A stretch of 64,000 bases of DNA from Rhyzopertha dominica (Eukaryota; Arthropoda; Insecta; Coleoptera; Bostrichidae): assembly GCA_025024175.1 (NCBI GenBank), contig QCXZ01000138.1:44115092-44179091 (forward strand). The letters run 5' to 3'. This document shows positions 24,950 through 35,439 of this stretch, piece by piece. A model generated the notes under the pieces. It worked only from the letters and a program-made list of their open reading frames with translations. It searched no databases and was not told the origin of the DNA. Every line of letters begins with the position of its first letter. Positions within the stretch are counted from its first letter, which is position 1. Both the position numbers and the translations under genes were made by a program.

Positions 24950-26060
24950 ACCTAACGTGTATACCCACTTATAACTATCCGCTGTCAAGAAGAAATGTTA
25001 AAGAATGTCTCATTTGTTAGCTATTATATCTATCACATCCGAAAATTAGCTGTTTGTCTTAAATTTAGGACCAAAAGGATGGAGAACTACAGAATTGTAA
25101 CATTTCAATTTTTCTTAGCACAGCCAAAGTGTATGTAATAAAGGAGAGCATTTGGAAAGAGTAGACTTGCTTACTATGAAAGATATATCATTAATATTAA
25201 GCGAAGTTTTCGCATAGATGAAAACACCTGAAGAAAATCCAATTCTATTTTATAAATGACAAGAAACAGATTCGTAATTATTGAAGACAGACGATATTTG
25301 TGTAATAGTTCGCAACAAGTTTCAAGCAGCTATGGGGACCGAAACTAACTATTGACATTACTCATGGTCTCAACAGTTATTATGACTTTGAGTTAACGGC
25401 TGTCATGGTTTTGGATGAATTTAACCGAGGATTTCCTGGAGAATTTATATACAACAACAGGAAAGGTACTAAAAAAAGATTAGGGCTGTCCAGTTATTGA
25501 AATTATCTGTAAACGCTTTACTTATTGTGTAATTCGTTTTACAGGTTTACTTAAATCACATATGTTTATATCGGATTTGGTTAATGTACCTATATTTCAA
25601 TGCGTGGGCGTGGTTATCAGTAATAGGTGCTTTCTACACCCAACATTTGTACTGTGGATGGAATGCCGTTCGAGCCTGGCAAAATAATATGTCAAAAATT
25701 AATGACAGAAAAACAGAAGGAAGTCAGGAAAGCAATAAAGGCTCTCCAGCAAAACATGTATTTGAAATTTATTTAAATAACACTATAGTATTATTGCTAA
25801 ATGACTTTGGTAATTATCTCGAAGCCAATTAATATGGCGATAATTATGAAAAATGGGCTTATTGTTCTATACACATATTCGTGAACATGCATGGAATTTT
25901 TAATTGAAAAAAAAAACACTGACTTAAACAAAAAAATGTTCAGTGTAATAATACAGAAGGATTCAATGATGTACTAGAAAACTCAACAATGGAACGACAA
26001 AAATAGTTGAGGGGAAAAGTACTGAAAGATTTGTGTGTCAAAAAATGTTTGTGTTAAAGA
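24950..26060 (+). pseudogene. MULE-like transposase relic
   Basis: Several frames in order resemble insect MULE-domain transposase-derived proteins. HLERVDLLTMKDISLI lies near 25152, ENPILFYK near 25234, and the core box KLTIDITHGLNSYYDFELTA, with VMVLDEFNRGFPGEF after it, lies at 25342-25460. This matches the DxTHG...F.LT...V.DE.G.G.P pattern that contains the first catalytic aspartate. CGWNAVRAWQNNMSKI lies in the 25584-25832 frame and NYEKWAYCS near 25843, with VNMH soon after. Frame changes separate the blocks. No terminal repeats were located, so the element's limits are unknown. Confidence 0.55.
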
Positions 26061-26666
26061 AAATACTAGAATGATATATTCAATTTATTTAGGTTTTGAC
26101 GGGTTATTATCAACTAACAACGCACACCCTTACCAGTAAGTACGTTAAAAGATCATTATTTGTTTTTGTAGAGAACTAACTGAACCCAATGAATTATTTA
26201 TTCATAGTTGCCAAAATCTGCAGACTGATTTCTATTATAAGTATACCATTAGCTAATCTTACAAACCGGCTTATTTTATTACTACTTTCGATCACGCTCC
26301 ATGATTCGTGAATCCGGCTCTTGGTTTCGGCAAACCTAATTCCGTGTCAACTTGAACAGTAGATCACTTCCTAGTTTCCCAAAGAGAAAACATCCTTTAG
26401 CCGCGATTCGAGGAAAAAACATCTATAAAAGCCATAGAGCGGAATGAACGACAATAAACTATACATATAAATCAAGTGACCCGGCCTCGGCTAATTCTTG
26501 GAGAGCACTGCAGTATTTCTCCTTTTTCGAACTGTTTCTTCACGATTAACGCGATTTATATGGGGGCGACGTCACGGGATAGATCAACACGGTGTGCGCA
26601 ACAATAACCGCAGTTTTACAACGAGCAGAGCTTATTTTATTATGTACACCCTATACTTAGTAGAGA
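26061..26666. other. Unassigned sequence, moderately GC-rich in the centre
   Basis: No supported gene. 26290-26640 is somewhat GC-richer, with GCGACGTCACGG near 26566. No transposon motif is visible until the target duplication of the MITE at 26667. Confidence 0.35.
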
Positions 26667-26674
26667 TCTCAATC

Positions 26675-27313
26675 CAGTGATGGTAACCTTTAAAACTGCA
26701 ATTCCCTCTATATAATATAACATCTCCCTACAATTTCCCGCTCTAACTTGAAATTTTCCCTCTTTTTCCCCTACAATGCAGTTTTACTTGTATTTTCAAT
26801 TTTTTCATTGTACATGTTTAAGTTTTTCACTATGTATTAATTAAAACATTCTAAAATAAATAAATGACAAAGCCCTCAAACATTTTGCTTAACGCCAATC
26901 CACCCGCAAACTGTGATTGGGTATCTAAGTAAAATATAAATACCTGAGCAATTTTTATGTTATTTAACACTATATTTAACTTTTTTTTAAATAATATCAT
27001 CATGCGGCATTCTAAAAATTTAACACTTAAACTAGAACTTTCCAATAGCCAGCAACAATGTTAAACTTAAAACTTAATATTAAACAGTCTGTCCACCTTG
27101 ATTGCAAATTGCATATCTTGTTCTTGTTTAGTGTAATACTGTTCCTCAATCTAGCGACAAACAAATGTAATGCCATGTATCAAAAAAATGTTAAATTCAG
27201 AATTTCCCTACATTATACAGTTTTTTAAATTTCCCTCCCGTTTACCTCACAGTTTCAAATCAGAAAGATTTTTCCCTACATGTAGGGAAATTTCCCTCAA
27301 GTTACCATCACTG
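26675..27313. mobile_element. Non-autonomous hAT-type element (MITE) with perfect 8-bp TSD
   Basis: The 639-bp element has 13-bp terminal inverted repeats, CAGTGATGGTAAC at 26675-26687 and GTTACCATCACTG at 27301-27313. It is flanked by a perfect 8-bp target duplication, TCTCAATC (26667-26674 and 27314-27321), the signature of the hAT superfamily. The inside is AT-rich with repeated TTTCCCT motifs near both ends, likely transposase-binding subterminal repeats. It encodes no transposase; an open frame that starts inside it at 27170 is chance read-through into the neighbouring LINE. Confidence 0.92.
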
Positions 27314-27334
27314 TCTCAATCCCCGTCCATATAC

Positions 27335-28553
27335 ATACTGTGTACTAATGTGAAAAGGGTCACAAAAGTAATAAACAAAAGTTATAAATCATATAACATA
27401 ATATCCAACATGCAATTTGGTTTCATGAAAAACAAGAGTACTAATGATGCACTGGTCCACATAACAAAANGCATTTACAATAACTTGGACAGCACAACGC
27501 CCACTATTGCAACGTTCTTGGATCTTTCCAAAGCTTTCGATACAGTCAACCACGAAAAGCTATTGTACAAACTAGAAAATTATGGAATCCGAGGCAAAAC
27601 TTTGGACTTAATTAAAACATACTTAACAAATAGAACACAAGTAGTCAAAATCTCAGTTACCAAGAGTTTCGCTCTGCCTGTAACAACCGGAGTACCGCAA
27701 GGAACCATACTAGGACCACTTTTTTTCATACTATATATTAACGATTTATTGAAGATTCTCCCGCAACACAACATTATATCGTATGCCGATGATACAGTTG
27801 TAATAAGTACAGCTCAATCATGGAAACAGATGGAATTGGACATGAATAATCATCTTCTAACAATTAATAACTGGTTAGCAGTTAATAAGCTGTCCTTGAA
27901 TGTCGATAAAACAGTCTTCATGGCTTTTGGTGCATATCAAGACAGTGTTCCTGATGATTTAAATATTTACATCAACGACCAGGCTGTAAAACGAGTATAT
28001 AAAACCAAGTACCTAGGGATAATAATTGATGGGCAAATGAAACGGGATCATCACGTGCAATACATTAAAACGAAGACAAGATATTTGCTCTATATATTTA
28101 ACAAGTTAAACAAGATAATGGACACTAAACAACTATTAATGATCTACCATGCTTTATTTCACAGTGTAGTGAATTACGGTATTGTAGCCTGGGAAGAGGC
28201 ATACGACAATACAATTAATTCATTAGTCAAGTTGCAAAACAGAGTGCTAAAAATTGTCTTACTAAAAGATAAAAATATTCTCCCACCATTAAACATAAAA
28301 AATCTTTTGTCATAGAATCTATTCATCATCATTACCATGAATTAAAAATTAATTATATAACATCAAAAAGTAAAACTAGAAACAAAAACTTGATTCTCCC
28401 AAAAAGGAAAAAAACATTAACAAATAAAAATAGCGAATATATAGCAATTAAATATTATAATGCTTTACCAATTAACTTAAAACTGTTAGACGGCTCAAGG
28501 AAACTAATTAAAATTAAATTAAGAGAATGGATTAGGAATGTAAATATTGTATA
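27335..28553 (+). pseudogene. LINE reverse transcriptase, one frameshift near the 3' end
   Basis: The RT core is intact in one frame up to 28315. In order come QFGFMKNKSTNDALVHI, FLDLSKAFDTVNHEKLLYKL (first catalytic D), GVPQGTILGPLFFILYINDL, YADDTVVISTA (catalytic pair), NKLSLNVDKTVFM, YLGIIIDG and the C-terminal YHALFHSVVNYGIVAWE. A shift near 28310 moves the final part (ESIHHHYHEL to WIRNVNIV, stop at 28551-28553) into another frame. One N lies in codon space near 27470. The 5' part with the endonuclease is missing. Recently active by its preservation, but this copy is not autonomous. Confidence 0.9.
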
Positions 28554-28874
28554 AATTCAGATTGCATAATTTAACTAATAAATATTAATATGATACAAAT
28601 TGTTGTTGAAACATAGATTTTTTTTAATGTTTTTTTGAGTTCATGTTATAGATTTAGGGATTGTGGGAATTGGGATATTTTGCATTGGTTATTAAGTAAA
28701 AAATGTTATGTTTTTCGTACACCAAGAGTTAATTTCAAGATTTACTTAGTTTTAAGTTTTAGTTAATAAGTCAATCCAGAACTATGTGCAGGTAACTCAG
28801 TTTACCTTTATAGGCTGCGAGTTCATCAGATATTTTTATTGTATCTGATTGTAATTCAATGTAATATTCTGGTT

Positions 28875-28905
28875 TAAATAAATAAATAAATAAATAAATA
28901 AAAAT
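28875..28905 (+). repeat. (AAAT)n microsatellite tail of the LINE
   Basis: About seven AAAT units directly end the 3' untranslated region of the LINE at 27322-28905. Tandem tails of this kind replace poly(A) in CR1-type elements. Confidence 0.85.
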
Positions 28906-28924
28906 TATTTTATTTTATATATAC

Positions 28925-29445
28925 TATGCATAGTTTCAAGTTTTATTAAAATGTTTTTAGATATGAGGGTAACTTGTGCTTCTGAATGTTATAGATTGCA
29001 AGGAGAACATTCTTTTCCATACTCTGTCCAACAGAAAGCCAATTGAGTGCTTTTACATAGTATACAATACGCGTACATCTATTNTGCATGACCTGTGCTA
29101 GCAACAATGATGAACAGTAATTAAAATGTGGCAAAATAATCGTTTTGTACATAGTCAACCTACACCAGAATGACAAAGAAAATGATAGACGGTAAGAAAA
29201 CCCTGCCTTGTTTTATTTTTTACATAAATAATCCACATGCAGACCAAAATTGAGCGTCGGGTCTAAAACACCACACTCAAATACTTTGTTTTGCTAGAAC
29301 TCAACAACCTCATTATTTATTTGAATCACCGGAATAGTTTTTAAATATTTTTTTATCTTAGTTCGTGGCTAAAAGACCATACATTTCGTTTTGGAGTGAT
29401 TTAATTTTAATTTATTTAACTTATGGAACGATAATTTTATGAACA
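28925..29445 (-). pseudogene. LINE C-terminal reverse transcriptase relic
   Basis: The minus strand reads NKLKLNHSKTKCMVF, then INNEVVEF and VLDPTLNFGLHVDYLCKK, then the 28946-29176 frame with CRLTMYKTIILPHFNYCSSL and ALNWLSVGQSMEKNVLLAIY. This is the thumb and post-RT region of a LINE. Frame breaks and an N are present. It ends just downstream of the LINE at 27322-28905, placing the two LINE 3' ends tail to tail. Confidence 0.8.
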
Positions 29446-29449
29446 AAAA

Positions 29450-30425
29450 TCATGTTGTGCAATGGGTTCAACTCTAAGTCCTGCAGTAGCTAATTTGTTT
29501 ATGGAAAATTTTGAACAGGTAGCGATAAACAGTTTTCATTTTAAGCCAAAATGTTGGTATAGGTACGTAGATGACACTTTTGTTATTTAACCCCACGGTA
29601 TAGAAGAGTTGGGTAGGTTTCTAAATCATTTGAACAGCCAAAATCCTGACATAAAATTTACTATGGAATTAGAAATCAGTGGTAGTTTACCTTTCTTGGA
29701 TGTCCAAATTTACAGAAGAAATACTGGATAGTTAGGACAAAAGGTTTACAGAAGACCAACACACACAGACAGATATTTACATGCCACATCTCTCCACCCT
29801 CCCTCTCAAAAGAATAGTCTTATACGGACGTTATTTGTTAGAGCACAAAGGATCGCACACGAAAGTTCTTTACAAAAGAAATATATCATCTTAAATCAGC
29901 GCTAGTGAGAAATGGTTATAGCAATAAGAATATTTGATCAGTTTTTAATAAAAGTGCTCATACAAATCAAGTAAATTCTCAGCCAGTACAAAGTAAATTG
30001 AAGTTGAGTTTGCCTTATGTACAAGGCCTTTCAGAAAAATTAAAGAGGATGCTTAGAAAACACGATATTTTAGTTGTTGATAGTACGTATAATAAGTTCT
30101 ACTAAAGATAAAGTACATTTAGAGAATGAAGGTGTTTACAAGATTACTTGTTCTTGCGGCAAGTGTTACATAGGTCAAACTAAAAAAAAGTAGGTATGCG
30201 TTTGAAAGAACGCATAGTTGCTACTAGGCTGCAACAGATAGATAAATCTTCCGTAGCTGAACACTCATATTTGACAAAACACATGATTGACTTTGGTAAG
30301 ACAAAACTTCTAATAAAAGAAGCTATATAAATTTGTAGGAATACTAATAAATTTAATAGGGATTGTGGAAGTTATGAGTTAGGTGACATTTGGAAGGCTA
30401 TTTTGTAGTTATCTTTTACCAAATA
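29450..30425 (+). pseudogene. Penelope-like element: RT palm and GIY-YIG relic
   Basis: Fragments in order are MGSTLSPAVANLFMENFE, WYRYVDDTFVI (catalytic YVDD) then a stop, SGSLPFLDVQIYRR and YRRPTHTDRYLHATSLHPP, all typical of Penelope-like reverse transcriptases. After a degraded linker, YKITCSCGKCYIGQTKKK near 30138 is the start of a GIY-YIG endonuclease domain, with VAEHSYLTKHMIDFGKT after it. Stops and shifts show it is dead. The N-terminal part of the RT is absent. Confidence 0.85.
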
Positions 30426-30589
30426 GTTCGTGTATATCTAGTAGATAGGTAGTTCCTTTTTCGTCGTTAGGTTCTTTTTTATCAGGTTGGCATGTTGTTT
30501 CTATGACGTTTCGCTTCCTCCTTGGTGATTTGTTTATTTACTTAAAAATTTTGTTTGAACTTGTGTCAGGCAAATTTTGAGGTTCTTCG

Positions 30590-30690
30590 TCTTTGACAAA
30601 GATTACAGGTGTAATCGAAATGTCAGACTAATAACTTTTTGTCAGTGTTTTCAAGAGACAGCGATCTTTCCGAGAAAATATTATCTTATT
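30590..30690 (+). repeat. Penelope-type terminal (pLTR-like) sequence
   Basis: 30601-30673 (core TGTAATCGAAATGTCAGACT and CAGTGTTTTCAAGAGACAGC) matches 43325-43397 in the same orientation with a few differences. It lies just downstream of the Penelope relic. Sequences of the form GACGAAG...GTCGAAA are characteristic of these elements' terminal repeats. Confidence 0.6.
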
Positions 30691-30699
30691 TAACTTACT

Positions 30700-30790
30700 G
30701 TTCATGGTTTCAAATTATTATCAGCAATAGAAATGAATGTATCATCCGCAAATAGGTTTATCATGACATATGGAGTCAAATTGCTGCTAC
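30700..30790 (-). pseudogene. Short LINE RT fragment (FADDT box)
   Basis: On the minus strand LTPYVMINLFADDTFISIAD carries the RT catalytic box. Nothing before or after it in 30790-31160 could be recognised, so it is a very short relic. Confidence 0.45.
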
Positions 30791-32714
30791 TACCAAAGCT
30801 AGCAGAACAAGCTTGAGAAACGCAGAAAGAAACATTGTGCAAATGTTGGCCAAAGCTGTCAAAGAAACCTTGAATCAAAAAGAATATAAACATCTGTAAT
30901 GAAATACTGGGGAAAAAATATCGTATACTACAAAGAGCGTGGAAAATCAACAGCAACAAGCTCAAAGTAGGTCGGCCGTGCTAGATGTGGAGAACAACGG
31001 TGGAGGGAATCATAGCAAAATAAAACAATTGAAGAACAGTGGTCAGAAATCGCCAAATACAAGATAACAATAGGTATATAAGGAAGTCCTAAAGCTGTTA
31101 ACAATCTAAGACAGCAGCTCGTCCAAGGAAGAACAGGAATAACTAAGCTACCATCCAACACGGAAGCTAATAAAAAAGTATCTGCTAGTCGGATGCCCTA
31201 AAAACCTCCCCATTCCAGTCCCCAAACTCCTGTAACATGCGTTACGTGGGAGCCCATTAGCAACAAGACCATCACACAACAACTCTGTGGCAGTTTGTCG
31301 ATACTATGAGCAATACTCGTATTGCATATTTTATATTAATTTTTTTTCTACTGTTTTGCTGTTATTATAGTTTTCATCAAATAATAATGCTTTTATATCT
31401 GATTGACCCTTTTTTACCTGTAATAACTTTGAGTGTTTTCCACATTTTTCTTCCATCACTTTTACACCCTTTGGTGGTTTTTCATAATTTTTTTCTTTAT
31501 CATCACTGCAATGTCTTTATTTTTTCTTGTTGCTATTTTGCCACCGTGAATCACCGTCTGAGTTATTCCACAATGAACATTTATAAATACTTTCAATACT
31601 TTTCATATAAATTATTTATTATTACAGGAATTTGTCGTTTAGTAATTCTCGTCTTTTATCTTCGGCAATTAAATACGCAATGGTGGTAAAAAGCCCAGGG
31701 AAAATCTTGAGGAGCTTTCCTGCACTTAAGCAGAACTTGAAAATCTCCCCTTCCCCGAGATTCGCGTTCAAAGTGTTGACCTGGCAAGGCAAACAACAAA
31801 TCAGCGAAAGGTACACACACAGTCACAAGTTGGCGGCGTAACTTTGCTAAACCAATAAGTTATTATGTGCGGCACCCCCTCCCGTATCTGTTTCAACTTA
31901 TAAACCCCCCTAAATCTAGCCGCTGAGCAAATCTGCAAGCGACTGGAACACATGAGCACGTTTATAGTTAAGATCCCAGAAACNNTCCAACCATGGTCGT
32001 AAACTTGAAGCTTAAGCGGACCGCATGACTGCGAGGTAAACGCCAGGGGCGGCGTTTCGATTATTTACGGCGTCATAGTGAGCAGAGGTCGAAGTTTTAG
32101 CTAATAATAATCGGTCTATGGTGTATGTAATATATAACGGTGGGACTGCGATTATATCTCCGACTAAGAATCTACTAATGTCAGGTTTCGGCGATTTACT
32201 GGTTCTTGGCTGCTCCGGGTTATTATTGCGCTCATCCTCGCAGATTTGGTCGATCATTATTGCCGCCTATTTGCATTTCCCTCGGTTCTAATAACTTTCC
32301 GAACCAAATGGAGTGCGAGTAATGGCCGCCGAGAGGGACTTGCTCTTTTCAAATCCGCGGAAAGAGTTGGAACCGGTTAAGTTTCGCCCTAACTGGGAGC
32401 GATCAGCGTTGAATGGGCGCATACCTTTCACATAGAAAAACGTTACTTTTAGATCTAACAGGAAAATCAAGTTTGTGCTGAACATTAAAAGATTTGCTGA
32501 TTTCTAAGGTGAGATATAAAAGCTTCGTTCTCTCCAGTTGAAGTGTGTCTGATGCATTTATTTACACTAGTAAGCAGTCAAATTTATTAATACCTTAACG
32601 TGGCATTATGGAGAAAGAAAACAGAGTATTATACAAAAACCGTAGAAGCTAACATACCTTTAATAAATCTGCGAAGAAAATTCTATTACGTTTAATCACA
32701 ATGTCAAGATTTTT
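30791..32714. other. Unassigned sequence with two GC-richer islands
   Basis: No supported gene. 31300-31630 is T-rich and yields chance hydrophobic ORFs. 31690-31860 and 32000-32420 are GC-richer, free of transposon motifs, and hold motifs such as ATTTGCAT (32269-32276) and TTATTACGG-like cores; possible regulatory DNA. A TATAAAAG box at 32515 has no well-placed initiator. Confidence 0.3.
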
Positions 32715-33008
32715 CTGCTTGCAGGAATATTTGTCTACTGAACAGGCTGAAAAAGAATGTCATATTATTAGGTAGTTTTAATGTTACCCATTATAACAAC
32801 TTTGACCAATTCTCTACTGCAGTCAATTATAATTTTTTTGAAACCAACTACAAAAAATGTAAGATTTCACATTATCGCAGTCTTTTAAAACGTTGCGTTA
32901 ACGTCTGATATAACGACACATCTGGCTTTATTGCAAATGCATTTGCTGATTATTTGAACAGTTCAGATATACAAGCACGAACGTCTCTTCTAATAAAACA
33001 GATTTGAT
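32715..33008 (+). pseudogene. LINE endonuclease/linker relic
   Basis: LLGSFNVTHYNNFDQF near 32765 resembles the LLGDFN...H block of LINE apurinic-type endonucleases, with the catalytic D replaced by S. Near 32912-32970, YNDTSGFIANAFADYLNSSD resembles the IA..FA.YF.SVF linker just before the RT. The region between is shortened, so internal deletion is likely. Confidence 0.45.
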
Positions 33009-33419
33009 TACAGTTGTATATTTATACTACTATTTATATCCAATTGATAACTAATCATTTATTTTTTAAAATTTTGGAAAATGTGTACTCAAAATAAACT
33101 GTTATACACTGATGTCCTGAACAACTTCATGAATGCGACCGTATACAAAATAATTGTAATCCTAGTAACCGACAGATCGCAGAGGATGTCGACTCCAATT
33201 AGGATGACTGTATCTTAAAATGTAGGGATAAACGGTTGCGACGTATATAATTTCCACATTGTTTATATTAACTCCATCTTTGTTACTTCGGGATTTGACA
33301 GCGAAATTGAGCAACACTAACCTACCTCTCGCCGGCACCATAGAGAAAAGTATCATTATGTCTTTTGTGTAACCGCATCAAATTTGAAACTAGGATTGGT
33401 TCCTGTAAATTCTATCAAT

Positions 33420-33520
33420 GAAACATTCGCGAAGTTTGGATAACGTCTGGTAGGTGTCGCTTCTAGAATTTCGGATAAGGGTATAAATAACCCGACGGAG
33501 AAAGTGCGGGCAGTTCTGAA
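33420..33520 (+). promoter_or_regulatory. TATA/initiator promoter with heat-shock-element-like motifs
   Basis: TATAAATA at 33482-33489 lies 30 bp upstream of an insect-type initiator (CAGTT; predicted start A at 33512), ideal spacing. Two HSE-like inverted TTCnnGAA pairs lie upstream: TTCGCGAAGTTT (33426-33437) and TTCTAGAATTTC (33461-33472). The predicted leader (GAATTCGAATAGC, then ATCAAGCAAGTGAAAG) is similar in style to insect hsp70 leaders. No HSP coding region follows. It might serve the downstream short ORF or a spliced transcript leaving the window, or be a relic. Motif reading only. Confidence 0.55.
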
Positions 33521-33679
33521 TTCGAATAGCGGTTATCAAGCAAGTGAAAGGCTTAGTAAATCAGGTGTTTTAGTGCAATTGTGTGCAAATATAGAGGTTT
33601 ATTAAATTAGTACTGTTAAAATAGTTTTTGTACCTAGTTGTGTTAAATTTAGTGATACAAGTATTTGTAATAAAAAGGG

Positions 33680-33685
33680 GGTAAG
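33680..33685 (+). other. Candidate 5' splice site of a leader exon
   Basis: AGGGG followed by GTAAGT is a near-consensus donor about 168 bp downstream of the predicted start at 33512. If used, the first exon would be non-coding and the ORF at 33737 would be intronic. No matching acceptor could be assigned. Confidence 0.35.
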
Positions 33686-33736
33686 TCACAAATCCGCAGT
33701 TTTCAAACCTGTACGTCGTAACAATATTAAAAGAGA

Positions 33737-33847
33737 ATGCCAAAAAAAGCTTTGAAATCGAAAACTGCTGCAGTATTGTTATTGCAAATAACACTGTTCC
33801 TAGGTGGTTTAAGTGGGCAAAAAATATTTATTGACTGCAATTGCTGA
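33737..33847 (+). CDS. Short ORF with a signal peptide downstream of the promoter
   Basis: A 36-codon ORF begins with ATG in acceptable context (A at -3) about 225 bp after the predicted start site. It reads as a classic signal peptide: basic MPKKALKSK, hydrophobic TAAVLLLQITLFLGG, then a small-residue cleavage region LSG before QKIFIDCNC and TGA. Either it is the first coding exon of a secreted protein, with splicing before the stop, or a tiny secreted peptide of about nine residues after cleavage, or chance. A clear donor inside the ORF is lacking (best is CTAG/GTGGTT). It does not belong to any family I recognise. Confidence 0.35.
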   Translation: MPKKALKSKTAAVLLLQITLFLGGLSGQKIFIDCNC

Positions 33848-34159
33848 TCTCTGATTACATTGGTATTCAGTATAAGCTTAATAGATACACTTGTTGTAGT
33901 TTAAAGAGACGTAATGATGTTACTTTTTATAAGAATAAACAAATCTACTCCTACTAATCAAAAATTCAAAAAAGTCCATGATTGATAGCGATTTCCTGAT
34001 TATATAAAGTATAAAGATTGTTCATCTAGCCCAAACCAAGTCTGACCAAATATCATATAGCATGAAAACTATGAAAATAGTAATTGAAGTCCATCAGAAG
34101 TGCTTTTTAATAGAGTAAAAAACGCAGGAAAAGCAAATGAAGCATTAATCACCTTGCGT
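33848..34159. other. AT-rich sequence, nothing recognised
   Basis: No ORF, RNA gene or repeat could be supported between the signal-peptide ORF and the next LINE relic. Confidence 0.4.
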
Positions 34160-34490
34160 TTTTTCTTCCTTATCTTTTAATGCATTATTAGCAAACCACT
34201 TTTACATTTTTTATTATCTATGATCACCGTGTTAAGATTTACTTTGCTTAATAGCGACCTTTCGTTCCTATATATACATCCACCCAGAATACCGGTGGAC
34301 GTAAAAAGGTCATTTATATAAACGATGAACAAAGTAGGCCTCAGAACTGAACCCTGTGGCACTCCCAATTCCATATTTTTCTATCTATCTGTCAGGTACG
34401 ATTTCAACAATTTGTAGGGTTCGTAATAATATAATTTATTTAATGAATTTGTATGATTCACTATATAAAACGCCTTACTAAGGTGTCATC
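34160..34490 (-). pseudogene. LINE reverse transcriptase relic
   Basis: The minus strand reads LSKAFYIVNHTNSLNKLYYY (first catalytic D changed: KAFD to KAFY), LLKSYLTDR, then in another frame ELGVPQGSVLRPTLFIVYIN. The FADD box is not preserved. The relic is short and mutated in the catalytic residue. Confidence 0.7.
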
Positions 34491-35439
34491 ATATCTTTTG
34501 CACTTTTTGATGGTTGCCCTTTGCCGTTATACTGAAGCATACCACCCGTAAATGCTATTTTTGATTATTTATTATTATTTTATTATTCGTCATAAAAATA
34601 TTTATGCGTTCTTTTTAATGAATCTATTTACCTTGTGTATGCAAGAGGCCTTATTCACATGCCCTCTATTTCGTCTAACATTATCAATCTTAAAATGCAT
34701 GTCTATGCTGTGCTGTCTACACCTCAACCAACTGCAGATAGTACTATTTCGCTGTCATTACAGCTCATCAGTGCAGTTTAGGTCTAGTGTAGACAACACG
34801 GCATAGAAGTGGTTTTGCTTATATACCAAAGCAATGGTATTATTATATTATTATTATATTATATTATTATCAATCTTATTTTCTATTAGCTTCCTGCAGG
34901 CTTCTATTTGGTGCGACTTCTTGTTGGCAATGCCTTTAGCAGAGATCAAAGGGTATTGGGCTACCAAGAATATCCTACAACGTGGGTGCTATCGAAGCTC
35001 AAAAGGCTTCGTCTGAGAGATGATGATCTCCTTCGAACCCGAGGCAGTGCGATAGCAGCATAGCATTTCCACGTACAAAACGCCAAGATATCATTTACTG
35101 TTGGATATGGGATTTTAGCTATAGGTTATTGCCTGCGAAAACCACGTCGAATAAGTCATACATGATTGTCTTTATTGTGTATGTTCCCCCTGATATTATG
35201 TGTTCCTGCAGCACATCATAGTTAACTATAACATTTATTTATTATGTACAGACTGGAGCTTTTCCTGCGGTTTTTCTCCAATCTATAGTAAGTACTACAG
35301 CTTTTCGGTGCAAAATATATGTATGTATGTTATACAGAATTNAGTGTTTTTGTTTACCTTTCCTTCACAGGGCTACATATCGAACTAAATTAAACATAAC
35401 GTAATTTTTGGGTCTTTCTAAATAACTAGATGATCAGAA
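34491..35439. repeat. Sequence with two hairpins and a TTA microsatellite
   Basis: 34703-34721 (CTATGCTGTGCTGTCTACA) pairs with 34788-34806 with two mismatches. A TAT/ATT microsatellite lies at about 34837-34870. 34980-34994 (ACGTGGGTGCTATCG) pairs with 35050-35074 around an inner stem GAGATGATGATCTC. These look like foldback repeats; no coding sequence is supported. Confidence 0.5.

Larger units (their letters stand above)
27322..28905 (+). mobile_element. 5'-truncated LINE (CR1/Jockey-like) with (AAAT)n tail
   Basis: The element starts close to the right target duplication of the hAT MITE, keeps most of the reverse transcriptase and the C-terminal domain, and ends in a tandem AAAT repeat at 28875-28905. 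The endonuclease is absent, consistent with incomplete reverse transcription. It is the best preserved LINE coding region in the window. Confidence 0.85.

Noticed and set aside
27170..27334. N-terminal extension of the LINE ORF from 27170
   Set aside because: This part lies inside the hAT MITE, whose right end is at 27313, so it is chance read-through and not part of the reverse transcriptase.
31306..31689. 127-residue hydrophobic frame resembling a membrane protein
   Set aside because: The DNA is simply T-rich (TTT, TTA, ATT), which always gives hydrophobic residues; no start context, splice sites or motif.
32515..32540. TATAAAAG with CCAGTT downstream as a promoter
   Set aside because: Spacing to the putative initiator is about 21 bp, too short for a normal TATA promoter; no supporting ORF.
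32735..32770. Exon-like segment after TTTTTCTGCTTGCAG
   Set aside because: The adjoining sequence in other frames matches a LINE endonuclease block (LLGSFNVTHYNN), so the splice-like signal is probably accidental.
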